Part shown: in pieces, positions 8,865-16,817 of the stretch
Layout: each line of letters opens with the position of its first letter
How positions within the stretch are numbered: position 1 is the stretch's first letter
From: Brevibacillus laterosporus
Lineage (GTDB): Bacteria; Bacillota; Bacilli; Brevibacillales; Brevibacillaceae
Direction: 5' to 3'
Length of the DNA: 64,000 bases
Assembly (NCBI GenBank): GCA_007833815.1
Contig: CP033464.1
Span: 420,001-484,000 of the forward strand
The notes under the pieces: generated by a model
Database searches by the model: none
What the model was told of the DNA's origin: nothing
Seen by the model: only the letters and a program-made list of their open reading frames with translations
Made by a program: the position numbers and the translations under genes

Positions 8865-10262
8865 TCAATCAGCTCTATAATCATTTGCCAATGGTAATGT
8901 AAAGAAAAACGCAATAACCTCATGCTCTTCACGTACTCCAAATGATACATGGTGTTTCTGCAAAATGGTTTGAACAATAGATAATCCCAATCCGGTTCCA
9001 CTCAAATTCTTATTTCTGGAACTCTCAATCACATAAAAAGGTTGCCATATTTTTCCCGAATACGTGCTATCCCAATGCTCAATACCGTTTTTTATGCAGA
9101 ACATCAAATGGTTGCCTTCTCTTTGAAGTGAGATCGCTATCCGTTTATTTTTGGTGTACTTAACTGCATTACTGATAAAATTATCAAGCACAATTTCAAT
9201 TTTCGCTCGATCCCCCACCACCAAAGTATTACTTAACCCACATTCTTCTACGGTAAGCATGAGATTTTTCTGTTGAATGGTAATCTGATACTTGTGTATG
9301 GTTTGCTCAAATAAAAGAGTGAAGTCAAAAGACTCCATCGTGAATGAGTCATTCTGTAGTTTGGACAGATTCAGCAACTTGTCTACAATCCCAGACATTT
9401 CATCCGCTTGCTTTTTAATAACATCGACAAACGTACCATCATCTAGCCCATCCTTGATTCCCGTAGAGTACGCTTTGATCAGCGCAATGGGTGTTTTTAA
9501 TTCGTGGGAAATGTCCGAAATAAATATACGCAAGTTTTGATTTTTTTCTTCCAATGCTTCCAGCGCCTCTTTTAACTTGTCACTCATCATATTAATACTT
9601 TCGGCCAAACTCTCTATTTCATCACCAGTCTGAATCTCGGATTTTTGAAAAGACAAATGAGAGATATCCTCTGCCGTTTGTCGTAACTGGGTCAGTGGAC
9701 GTACAATTTGTCTGGCAATGAGCCATGACAACCCGATTGTCAGTAAAAGTGTTCCTATCGCTAAATACAAGTTAAATTCGTTAACCATTTGAATAAATGC
9801 ACTTGAATGGGCAACAGAGTCACCGATAACAAACAATGTACCATTCTTATTTAAAAAGGTAACCAAAAAGCTGGTCTCTAGCTTCTCTTGGCTATAAATT
9901 TTACGAACTGTCTCATGCCTTTGTAATTTTTCGTAGCTCTCGTCTGTAATCCAGAATTTAGACAGAGTAATACCTTTTTTATTTAATTGGTCTCGTACCG
10001 AGCCATTTATCTCATTTACATCTGAACCAAAAGGTGCTTGCACAATTGTTACATTGTAATCATACTCTAGCTTCTCAACATCATTTTGTAATTGCTTTAT
10101 ATCCATTGCTTCCAGCCTCGAAGTAAGTTCTGCTAAATTAATCTTTTTCTGATGCAAAATATACTTCGGTAAAAAGAACGTATTAAGTAGAAAAGACAGC
10201 ACAAACACAAAACAAATAATACCTGATGTGCGTAAAAATAACTTTCGACTTAGCTTATTCAT
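8865..10262 (-). CDS. HAMP-domain sensor histidine kinase
   Basis: A 465-residue membrane kinase. One membrane segment lies near residues 10-33 and a second near 163-187. Between them is an external domain of about 130 residues. Then come a HAMP linker (ARQIVRPLTQLRQ), the phosphoacceptor histidine in ISHELKTPIALIKAY, the N box DNFISNAVKYT and the G box SGTGLGLSI. It overlaps the response regulator gene by eight bases and is the last gene of a unit with two cell-envelope genes. That suggests it senses a wall-active signal, somewhat like VanS-type kinases, but the ligand is unknown. Confidence 0.92.
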   Translation of the reverse strand: MNKLSRKLFLRTSGIICFVFVLSFLLNTFFLPKYILHQKKINLAELTSRLEAMDIKQLQNDVEKLEYDYNVTIVQAPFGSDVNEINGSVRDQLNKKGITLSKFWITDESYEKLQRHETVRKIYSQEKLETSFLVTFLNKNGTLFVIGDSVAHSSAFIQMVNEFNLYLAIGTLLLTIGLSWLIARQIVRPLTQLRQTAEDISHLSFQKSEIQTGDEIESLAESINMMSDKLKEALEALEEKNQNLRIFISDISHELKTPIALIKAYSTGIKDGLDDGTFVDVIKKQADEMSGIVDKLLNLSKLQNDSFTMESFDFTLLFEQTIHKYQITIQQKNLMLTVEECGLSNTLVVGDRAKIEIVLDNFISNAVKYTKNKRIAISLQREGNHLMFCIKNGIEHWDSTYSGKIWQPFYVIESSRNKNLSGTGLGLSIVQTILQKHHVSFGVREEHEVIAFFFTLPLANDYRAD

Positions 10263-10902
10263 GTCCTACGTCCAAACTATATCCGACGCCACGATGCGTC
10301 TTGATGAGTTGCTCCCCAATCTTTTCACGGAGCCTACGAATGTGTGTATCAACGGTTCGTTCTTCTCCAAAATAGTCAAATCCCCAGACCTGATCTAGTA
10401 ATGCTTTTCTCGACAAAATTTTGCCTCGGTGCGCAAGAAAGCATTTCATTAATTGAAACTCCTTATTGGTAGCCTCCAAGTCGATACCGTCCTTAAATAT
10501 TTTTCCTCCCTGCATGTCCACCCGCAATGGACCAATACGAATGCTATCCTCTATTTGCAGTAACTTTTTTGCTCGCAGCAATAAAATCCTCGGTTCAAAT
10601 GGCTTTCTTACATATTCATCGGCTCCCATTTCTAACGCCATCAGTTCGTCCTCATGCTCCCCTTTAGCAGTGAGCATTAATACTTTGGCTGTATGGTGCT
10701 TTTTAATCTCTTTACACACCTCAAGACCACTAACCTTTGGCATCATCCAATCAAGCACGGCTAAATCTATCTTTTGATTATAGAACACAGCTAAGGCTTC
10801 CTCACCATCTTGGGCTGTAAACGTCTGAAATCCCTCTTTTTCAAAATAGAGCCGTATAATTCTCAGCATGTCTAGATCATCATCTGCAAGTAATATATTC
10901 AT
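10255..10902 (-). CDS. OmpR/PhoB-family response regulator
   Basis: A 215-residue DNA-binding regulator. The receiver domain has acidic residues at D7-D9, the phosphoacceptor D51 in LAVLDWMMP and the lysine in VRKPF. The winged-helix output domain ends with ERTVDTHIRRLREKIG and THRGVGYSL. It is paired with the downstream kinase (eight-base overlap) and lies 22 bases after the MurG-like gene. A good AAGGAG site precedes its ATG. It probably controls this operon and other envelope genes. Confidence 0.93.
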   Translation of the reverse strand: MNILLADDDLDMLRIIRLYFEKEGFQTFTAQDGEEALAVFYNQKIDLAVLDWMMPKVSGLEVCKEIKKHHTAKVLMLTAKGEHEDELMALEMGADEYVRKPFEPRILLLRAKKLLQIEDSIRIGPLRVDMQGGKIFKDGIDLEATNKEFQLMKCFLAHRGKILSRKALLDQVWGFDYFGEERTVDTHIRRLREKIGEQLIKTHRGVGYSLDVGHE

Positions 10903-10924
10903 AGATACTCCTTGTTTCCATTAT

Positions 10925-12034
10925 CTATTTAATCAATGGGCCCGAATCTATCATTTTATGATTACGTTTATTCTTATCGAGACCCCTGATTAATTCCATA
11001 ACCTTCTCCACAGCTTTTCCAGAATCGTCGGTTTTCATCTGTTCGATATATTTTTCACGATTTTGATGCAAATGATAGACACGCTCCAAAAATGTTTGGT
11101 TTGTCATATTCTCTTGCAAGAGGATTTCTGCATATCCCGCATTTCGAAAATTTTCAGCGTTCCTTATCTGTCCATTTCTCGTACCTCCACTTGTATGTGG
11201 GATTAGTAGCATAGGCTTTTGCAATGCTAGTATTTCATGTATAGAGTTGGAACCAGCCCGGGACACCACTAAATCAGCAGCTGCCAACAAATCTGGCAAT
11301 ACATGTGTAACATATTCAAATTGTTGATAACCCTCTTGTTGGAAGGAAGCATCTATCTTTCCTGGTCCGCATAAATGAATCACTTGAAAGTTTATCAATA
11401 GATCAGATAAAACCGCTCGAACAACCTGATTAATTTTCTCTGCACCTTGACTGCCTCCCATCACAAGAAGGACGGGCTTTTCATTGGTAAAGTTACAGAA
11501 GGAAATTCCCTGCTCTCGATATCCTGATTTAAGCGTATCTTTAATTATAGCACCTACATGAGTAATCTTCTTTGAAGGGTCATTCTTTTTCGTTTCTAAG
11601 AAGGTTGTACATACCTTGGTCGCAAAAGGATAAGATATCCGATTAGCAAGTCCCATATGTACATCAGGTTCATGAATAATAGTAGCAACTCCATTCATTT
11701 TTGCCCCAAGGACTACAGGCACAGATACAAATCCCCCTAGTGAAAATACCACATCAGGTTTCACCTTTCTAATCAGGAGATACGCTTGAAGGATTCCTTT
11801 TATGACTTTGTACACATCGGTAACATTCTTCCAATCGAAATATCGCCGTAGCTTTCCTGTCGATACGCCATGATAGTGAACCTGCTCGTATTCTGCTACA
11901 AGTCTTTTCTCAATGCCATTTTCTGATCCAATATAATGAATCTCATAATTTTCTTCGGTACATGTAGGGATCAGCACTAGGTTTGCCGTAACATGACCGG
12001 CTGATCCGCCTCCTGTAAATATGATTTTTTTCAT
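10925..12034 (-). CDS. MurG-like UDP-GlcNAc:undecaprenyl-PP-sugar glycosyltransferase paralogue
   Basis: A GT28-family glycosyltransferase of 369 residues. It shows the N-terminal glycine loop GGGSAGHV (usual MurG has GGTGGHV), VVFSLGGFVSVPV, the HEPDVHMGLANR segment where MurG normally has HEQN, GGSQGAEKIN and the donor-site SRAGSNSIHE. These changes and its place beside a sugar-nucleotide dehydratase and a two-component system argue that it is not the housekeeping MurG of the division cluster but a second copy. It may act on lipid II or another lipid-linked sugar. It follows the dehydratase gene by one base. Confidence 0.85.
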   Translation of the reverse strand: MKKIIFTGGGSAGHVTANLVLIPTCTEENYEIHYIGSENGIEKRLVAEYEQVHYHGVSTGKLRRYFDWKNVTDVYKVIKGILQAYLLIRKVKPDVVFSLGGFVSVPVVLGAKMNGVATIIHEPDVHMGLANRISYPFATKVCTTFLETKKNDPSKKITHVGAIIKDTLKSGYREQGISFCNFTNEKPVLLVMGGSQGAEKINQVVRAVLSDLLINFQVIHLCGPGKIDASFQQEGYQQFEYVTHVLPDLLAAADLVVSRAGSNSIHEILALQKPMLLIPHTSGGTRNGQIRNAENFRNAGYAEILLQENMTNQTFLERVYHLHQNREKYIEQMKTDDSGKAVEKVMELIRGLDKNKRNHKMIDSGPLIK

Positions 12035-12035
12035 C

Positions 12036-13013
12036 CTAAGACCCCCCTGTCTCTAGCATCTGTCTAACCTCATCTTTAGTCATAAGGGAGCTTTCAGAAT
12101 GGTAACTATCAAAACGAACCGGTTCGCAAGTAGAATAATGCTCCTGTAGCTCTGGAGATTGATAGGTTGGTAAAATCACAAAATAGTTTTGATTGAAATG
12201 AATGGCTCTGTGACTTTCACATTCCGAAATGAGTGTTTCATTAAGCTTTTCTCCAGGACGTAAACCCAAGTGTTTTATTTTAATATCATCTCTACCTGAT
12301 TCCTCAATGAATACCTGTGCCATGTCACTGATCTTGCAGGATGGCATGTGTAATACAAACGTCTCGCCCCCTTTACTTTTCTCTGTAGCAATAAACAACA
12401 TCTGAATGGCTTCTTCTAGGCGCAAGAAAAACCTAGTCATTTGCATGTCCGTCACACCAAGGTCCAAGCCTTGCTTAATCTGATTTTTAAAGATGGGGAT
12501 GACACTTCCCGTTGAACCTAAAACATTCCCACTTCTCACACAAACAAATCTAGTAGCAGTGTCTCGCCTATTCGCTTGAATCATGAGACGTTCCCCGATC
12601 GCTTTTGTCATCCCATATGTACTTGAGGGATTTGAAGCTTTATCGGTTGATACGTAAATTACTTTTTTTATCTTATTAGTAATGGCAGCCTCAATAACGT
12701 TTTGCGTGCCAATCACATTTGTTTTTATCGCTATTTCAGGCTGATTTTCACAGATGGGTACATGCTTTAAAGCCGCTAAATGATAAATATGATCGACACC
12801 TTGGCAAGCCCGTATTATCTCTTGTTTGTCACGAATATCACCAATGATGAACTGTAGGCGTTGATCATTAAAATGCTGACTCATCTCTACTTGAAGAGCT
12901 TCATTGCGAGAGTAGATACGAATTTCTTTTGGATGTTTAGTTAGTAATTGAGTAACTAGTTCCCATCCCCAAGAACCGGTACCTCCCGTGATTAAGATTG
13001 TCTCGTTGTTCAT
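12036..13013 (-). CDS. NAD-dependent UDP-sugar dehydratase/epimerase, CapD/PseB-like
   Basis: An extended short-chain dehydrogenase of 325 residues. It begins with the nucleotide-binding ITGGTGSWGWELV, has the GDIRDKQ turn, a VSTDKA segment and the active-site YGMTK (YxxxK). The EIRIYSRNE stretch matches the UDP-GlcNAc 4,6-dehydratase group (PseB/FlaA1/CapD). It would make a 4-keto-6-deoxy sugar nucleotide or epimerise UDP-GlcNAc for a surface glycan. It is the first gene of the four-gene envelope operon; GGAGGG lies upstream of the start. Confidence 0.87.
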   Translation of the reverse strand: MNNETILITGGTGSWGWELVTQLLTKHPKEIRIYSRNEALQVEMSQHFNDQRLQFIIGDIRDKQEIIRACQGVDHIYHLAALKHVPICENQPEIAIKTNVIGTQNVIEAAITNKIKKVIYVSTDKASNPSSTYGMTKAIGERLMIQANRRDTATRFVCVRSGNVLGSTGSVIPIFKNQIKQGLDLGVTDMQMTRFFLRLEEAIQMLFIATEKSKGGETFVLHMPSCKISDMAQVFIEESGRDDIKIKHLGLRPGEKLNETLISECESHRAIHFNQNYFVILPTYQSPELQEHYSTCEPVRFDSYHSESSLMTKDEVRQMLETGGS

Positions 13014-13136
13014 TTAAATTCCCTCCAGCACTTTGTGCGAGCTACTAGGTATATAGTAGTTCTGAAGTGTTACGCCAGTGTGACAAAAGGAAATTTAAAG
13101 AGACTACATAATCCTATAGCCTGTATTCGCCCACTA

Positions 13137-13161
13137 AAAAAAGCCACCCTATCAGGTGACT
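13137..13161 (-). terminator. Minus-strand terminator
   Basis: GTCACC / GGTGGC stem (one G-T pair) followed by TTTTTTT on the minus strand. No obvious gene lies immediately upstream, so it may end a small RNA or a lost gene. Confidence 0.6.
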
Positions 13162-13562
13162 TTCCTTTTATAAAATCATTTTTTTATATAGATTGTAGAC
13201 GTTATATTCTATAGGAAATTAATACCTATCTATGATACGATTCATCGCGCTAATTGATACGGCAAGTTTTCTAAAACAAAAAGACGGGTCCTCCCGACTA
13301 CTTATCACGATTCCCGAACTATGGAAAACTTACTGTTACTTGTGATAAGGTTCACCGTACCGTATCTAAGAACATAGTTGGTTATGATCATAAGGTAGTT
13401 ATTACTGTTTGAAACTATAATACTAATGAAGAATACCCTTGAATCCTCAATATTTCAAGAATCATGGGCATTCTTATTAGTTATTAATCTTCTATTTAAG
13501 GAGAGGCTACACTGTGTTGATTAATCTTAAGCTAACACACAGGGCTTATTTAACACAATAAA

Positions 13563-13595
13563 AACGTCCGAATTATGGGTATTCGGACGTTACAA
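13563..13595 (-). terminator. Terminator downstream of the 165-aa secreted protein gene
   Basis: Perfect 11-base stem AACGTCCGAAT / ATTCGGACGTT with a seven-base loop; the minus strand continues TTATTG. Confidence 0.75.
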
Positions 13596-13752
13596 CGTTA
13601 AGTTTACACATATGAAATTATTGGGAACCTATTTATTCAATTATTTTATTCTTCCAAGTGTAAAACCTAGTCTAATTCATCTCGTTCATTAGCAATACGA
13701 ACCGAGAATCTACCTTGCTTGACCCGAAGTAAAGCTCCAAGGTTTCTTATTC

Positions 13753-14250
13753 TTATAGTTCTCTTTTGGTTTCTGCAATTTTTACTGATACTTTACCAGA
13801 CATATCTTCCACTGATGTCACCGAAACTGTATGCAGACCAGTTTTCCAAGGAGAACTACCTTTCTCATCAAAAGGTTTACCAGGTTTTGCCACTCCGCCC
13901 ATAACCTCTTTACCTTTCGAATCAGTAACTGTGACATTGATATCAGTATCTCCTGTGTTCATCACATACACTTTAACCCATCCAAACCCAGCAGGGATAT
14001 CAAATTCAAAATCATCCTGAGTTCTGTTGCCAATCTTCTGTCCGTCGACCGGCTTTCTGGTTTTTAAAGGTTCAAAGCGACCACCTTTTGCTCCGCTTAC
14101 TGCTTTAGATTCACCACTTTGGTGGGATACCGTAGCTTGACTTTCCTTAGTTTTCTCTAAAACATTAGGAGTTGTAGCAGAAACAGATAATGGTATTACA
14201 GCCACTAATGCAAAAGCGGTAAGGAAAGAAACTATTCTATTTTTTTTCAT
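13753..14250 (-). CDS. Secreted protein of unknown function
   Basis: A 165-residue protein with a clear export signal: KKNR, then a hydrophobic stretch to about residue 22, and a likely cleavage after VSA. The mature part opens with a charged, low-complexity region and continues in a compact beta-rich domain (WVKVYVMNTGDTDINVTVTD). It has no cysteines. No family comes to mind. The ribosome site (GAAAGAAGG) precedes the ATG. It lies downstream of a quorum-sensing pair and a Spo0E-like frame on the same strand, so its expression might be linked to them, though terminators lie between. Confidence 0.75.
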   Translation of the reverse strand: MKKNRIVSFLTAFALVAVIPLSVSATTPNVLEKTKESQATVSHQSGESKAVSGAKGGRFEPLKTRKPVDGQKIGNRTQDDFEFDIPAGFGWVKVYVMNTGDTDINVTVTDSKGKEVMGGVAKPGKPFDEKGSSPWKTGLHTVSVTSVEDMSGKVSVKIAETKREL

Positions 14251-14440
14251 AATTATAAACCTTCTTTCTGAATATTAGAAAACATTTACATAATATCCTT
14301 TTTCATCATAAATCTTATTTGGAAAATTTTCACTATTATCTCTAATAATAATCCTAGCTGTCATGAATAGCTGAAAACGGCTAATTAATATATCCCTTTA
14401 GGGTTCCGTAGGTTTCCGTACAGCGTATTCTTATCGACAT

Positions 14441-14593
14441 CTAGTGTTTAAGCTTTTGAATAGCTACAATGTATTCATCTAGTTGTTGACTCATCAGCAA
14501 TACTTCTGGATGTAAAAATGAACCTTTTTTGAAATACCGATGCTCTAACTCTTTGCGAAGGATTTCTATAAGCTTCTGTAAATCGTTTTCCAA
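14441..14593 (-). CDS. Spo0E-like aspartyl-phosphate phosphatase, start uncertain
   Basis: A short frame of 50 residues from a TTG at 14593 to a TAG at 14441. It carries the Spo0E family pattern: a first helix (LIEILRKELEHRYFKKGSF) and a second helix with MSQQLDEYIVAI, matching the SQxLDxxI signature. Spo0E-type proteins dephosphorylate Spo0A~P and so delay sporulation. The frame is open upstream to a TGA near 14659 but has no ATG, and the TTG has no good ribosome site, so the gene may be decayed or may start unusually. Two hairpins (14640-14668 and 14671-14709) lie in its leader. Confidence 0.55.
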   Translation of the reverse strand: MENDLQKLIEILRKELEHRYFKKGSFLHPEVLLMSQQLDEYIVAIQKLKH

Positions 14594-14639
14594 TTTAAAA
14601 TTTTCTGTTTTCTTATCCTGTAAATCAGTGGTAGAATAT

Positions 14640-14709
14640 CCTTGAGTAACTTTTTTTGTTGCTCAAGGTGGGGGCGTTCCGATTAGTTTAGCGACATTGG
14701 GAACGCCCC
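14640..14709. repeat. Two adjacent hairpins upstream of the Spo0E-like frame
   Basis: A seven-base stem CCTTGAG / CTCAAGG is followed two bases later by a perfect ten-base stem GGGGCGTTCC / GGAACGCCCC. Read on the plus strand the second could be a terminator (TTTGTATT follows). Read on the minus strand both would fold in the leader of the Spo0E-like frame. Confidence 0.55.
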
Positions 14710-14858
14710 TTTGTATTATCAAAAAGCATACACTAATAATAATACCTTCTTTCTTCCTCTTATGTATTATTTTACCACGTGTTGCAGGAGTTACTAAAAA
14801 TAGCTAGAGATGAAACATTCTTCAAAATCCGACATAATACTACATAATTTTCACACAC

Positions 14859-14885
14859 AAAAAAAGCGCTAGTTTTAATAGCGCC
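14859..14885 (-). terminator. Terminator of the receptor/pro-peptide unit
   Basis: GCGCTA / TAGCGC stem followed by TTTTTTT on the minus strand, 18 bases after the stop of the 41-aa peptide gene. Confidence 0.88.
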
Positions 14886-14903
14886 TTAAAAAGATTAGCT
14901 GAA

Positions 14904-15029
14904 TCAGTGACCTGGATCGTACACATACTGAGTTATTTTAGCTTCTGCAACATGAGAGAAAGAATTAAAAGAGCCTAAGGATGTTACCATTGCCAAAGTC
15001 ATGAAAACTGTTATAAAAGCTTTTCTCAT
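14904..15029 (-). CDS. Secreted signalling pro-peptide (Phr/NprX/AimP-like), 41 aa
   Basis: A 41-residue frame starts at an ATG at 15029, seven bases after a strong AGGAGG, and stops at 14904. It has a classic export signal: MRK, a hydrophobic core, and SHVAEA as the end of the leader. The remaining tail is KITQYVYDPGH, from which a short mature peptide could be cut. It begins 16 bases after the stop of the RRNPP-type receptor gene and is followed by a strong terminator. This is the arrangement of receptor and signal genes in Rap-Phr, NprR-NprX and arbitrium-like systems. Mature sequence is inferred, not seen. Confidence 0.8.
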   Translation of the reverse strand: MRKAFITVFMTLAMVTSLGSFNSFSHVAEAKITQYVYDPGH

Positions 15030-15045
15030 CTTAATCCCTCCTTTG

Positions 15046-16089
15046 CTAACTAATCAGCTTATTCTTTGTAATTCCATTATATACCTTTTGGAGCTTATGC
15101 AACATCTGTAAATCAAGATTTTTGTTTTTCGATATATAAAAATCAAATATGGTTTCCATACATTGTATAATATCTTGAAAAGCATTGATTTTTCCATATA
15201 CAGACATGCTATTAATATAGCTATCTAACCCTTCTTGGAAAGCTTCAACTAACATTTGATAAGTACCTTTAAATTGATAATATAATCCCATTGAATAATA
15301 TTTATATGGTGTTTTCGCATCGAGTATTAAAAACTTATCTTCTTGAGCAATTAATTCTGCAATGGAATCAAATTTTCCCATTTGCAAATATAATTCAATT
15401 AACTCATTTACTGCATGAATTTTTGAGTCCTTACTGGTGTTTTGTAGGCAATCCATTAACAATGGGATAGCTGTATCGTACTCCTTTTTCTTCGCCTTTA
15501 CTAATGCCTGAGTCAAACTAGCTGATTCATTTATGAAATGATAATTAAATGTTTTATAAACAGTGAGATGGCTCTCAAGTTCATCATATAATCCTAAAAA
15601 ATAGAGCGAATTAATCATCGCTAAATACGCTCTTGCTTTTAGCTCCGTATTTTCCTTTTCTAAATTAAGACCCATTGTACATAGCTCAACGCACTCTGGG
15701 TATTTTTTTATATTATGAGCATGAAGCGACATTCTGAAAAGGAATCTTATTTTCTCTTTATCAGACAGAAAATCAACGTAGTGTAAGACCTCTTCTCCTA
15801 CTTTAAACGATTCTTCCAAGCGCTTCAAATCTTCTCTCTCGATGAGGTATTTTTGACATAACCCTTTAGCTGTGTATTTTGGCACCCCATGGGTTCTAGC
15901 GTACTTAACAATCACATTGTAGAGGGTTAATCTCACTTCAATATTTTCGAAGGTATCGGCAATTTCAAATAAATCTTCTAGTAACTCATAGGTGTCTTTA
16001 TTTGAGCTTTCAAGGAACTTTACTGCCACTTTTTCCATTAGAGAAAGGTTAGAAATTTCTGCAACCTCCATTAAAAAGTCATGTAACAT
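15046..16089 (-). CDS. TPR domain of an RRNPP-type quorum-sensing receptor (3' part of a frameshifted gene)
   Basis: This frame encodes a helical, repeat-rich domain of about 347 residues, with TPR-like helices throughout (CVELCTMGLNLEKENTELKA and others). The open frame extends further upstream as NIPYEEIIEWYIKAEHRYG, which is the natural continuation of the HTH domain encoded in another frame just upstream. Together the two parts give about 428 residues, close to the length of NprR. RRNPP receptors bind an imported short peptide through the TPR domain and thereby change DNA or protein binding. The internal ATG at 16089 has no good ribosome site, so this part alone is probably not made unless the frame is restored. 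Confidence 0.8.
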   Translation of the reverse strand: MLHDFLMEVAEISNLSLMEKVAVKFLESSNKDTYELLEDLFEIADTFENIEVRLTLYNVIVKYARTHGVPKYTAKGLCQKYLIEREDLKRLEESFKVGEEVLHYVDFLSDKEKIRFLFRMSLHAHNIKKYPECVELCTMGLNLEKENTELKARAYLAMINSLYFLGLYDELESHLTVYKTFNYHFINESASLTQALVKAKKKEYDTAIPLLMDCLQNTSKDSKIHAVNELIELYLQMGKFDSIAELIAQEDKFLILDAKTPYKYYSMGLYYQFKGTYQMLVEAFQEGLDSYINSMSVYGKINAFQDIIQCMETIFDFYISKNKNLDLQMLHKLQKVYNGITKNKLIS

Positions 16090-16145
16090 CCCATATCTGT
16101 GTTCTGCTTTAATATACCATTCAATAATCTCTTCATAGGGGATGT

Positions 16146-16331
16146 TTAAAACATCTCGATTGGTTTTAAAGTTCTTAGCTCAGGGCGTTTTGTTTCACCT
16201 GATTCAATCTTAGATACTATCCCTTTACTAACCCCTGTTCTCCTAGATAATTCTGATAACCTTATTCCCAGTTCTTCTCTCCTTTGTTTTATCAATTCTC
16301 CGATTGTTGTAAAAGTTAGACTGTCTGCCAT
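16146..16331 (-). pseudogene. HTH (XRE) domain of the RRNPP-type receptor, cut off by a frameshift
   Basis: The first 56 residues form an XRE-type helix-turn-helix: ELIKQRREELGIRLSELSRR, then TGVSKGIVSKIESGETKRPE. After LRTLKPI the frame is lost and stops two codons later. The TPR frame picks up at the same point with RDVLNIPYEEII. A single-base change between about 16150 and 16165 explains this. There is no long homopolymer there, so I favour a true mutation over a sequencing slip, but reads would decide. As it stands the receptor is predicted to be inactive or a short DNA-binding fragment. Confidence 0.8.
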
Positions 16332-16737
16332 ACAAATCCCCTTCCTTTATTTGTAAATAGTAGCATTGCAAGCTTTATTATTTTTTAACTCAATCCTAAC
16401 TTTATTGTATAATTTTGTAAATAACAACAAAAAATAATAGATTGATTTATTTTCTTTTATGATAGGAATTTTGAAAGTTGAGGAAAAAAGGTGCTTAATT
16501 ATAAAAATTCAAGCACATTAAAATAGAGTTCTTATATGAATCTCTATTTTAATGTATGTTTTATCAAAAGATATCAGGGGAGAGGAGTATGAACGTTATG
16601 ATGGCATCTATTATCGTAACGTGAATTTTTCATCTAGGGTGGCGCTATGGAAGTGTTCAGCCCCATATTGGAACATATACATGCTGAATGGATGTAAACT
16701 ATCCCCCCTTTCAAGAGCTATCCAGTCATCACGAAAC
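16332..16737. other. Intergenic region with a long AT-rich palindrome
   Basis: The promoter of the receptor gene should lie at its left end. A perfect 14-base inverted repeat (ACATTAAAATAGAG with its complement) spans 16515-16555 with a 13-base loop. A plus-strand frame here has low-quality composition and I do not accept it as a gene. Confidence 0.5.
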
Positions 16738-16764
16738 AGAAAAAGCCATCCATGTAGGATAGCT
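16738..16764 (-). terminator. Terminator of the oligopeptide transporter operon
   Basis: GCTATCC / GGATGGC stem with a five-base loop followed by TTTTTCTGTTT on the minus strand, about 55 bases after the stop of the 60-aa gene. Confidence 0.75.
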
Positions 16765-16817
16765 TACTTTATAAACAAATTCTCAACCGCTCTCTTTGTC
16801 TGTCTTCTTCTGTTGGT

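Larger units (their letters stand above)
13014..13752. other. Long intergenic region with two terminators and a structured repeat cluster
   Basis: No convincing gene is seen in this 739-base stretch. It holds a minus-strand terminator at 13137-13161 and a perfect hairpin terminator at 13563-13591. Between 13256 and 13366 there is a cluster of interleaved inverted repeats. A hairpin at 13428-13480 (AAGAATACCC with GGGCATTCTT) is also present. A short plus-strand frame near 13275-13410 reads LSRFPNYGKLTVTCDK and stops, and could be a gene remnant. Confidence 0.5.

Noticed and set aside
16630-16660. AGGGTGG motif suggesting a T-box leader
   Set aside because: The rest of the T-box core (ACCGCG), specifier stem and a downstream aminoacyl/amino-acid gene are missing.
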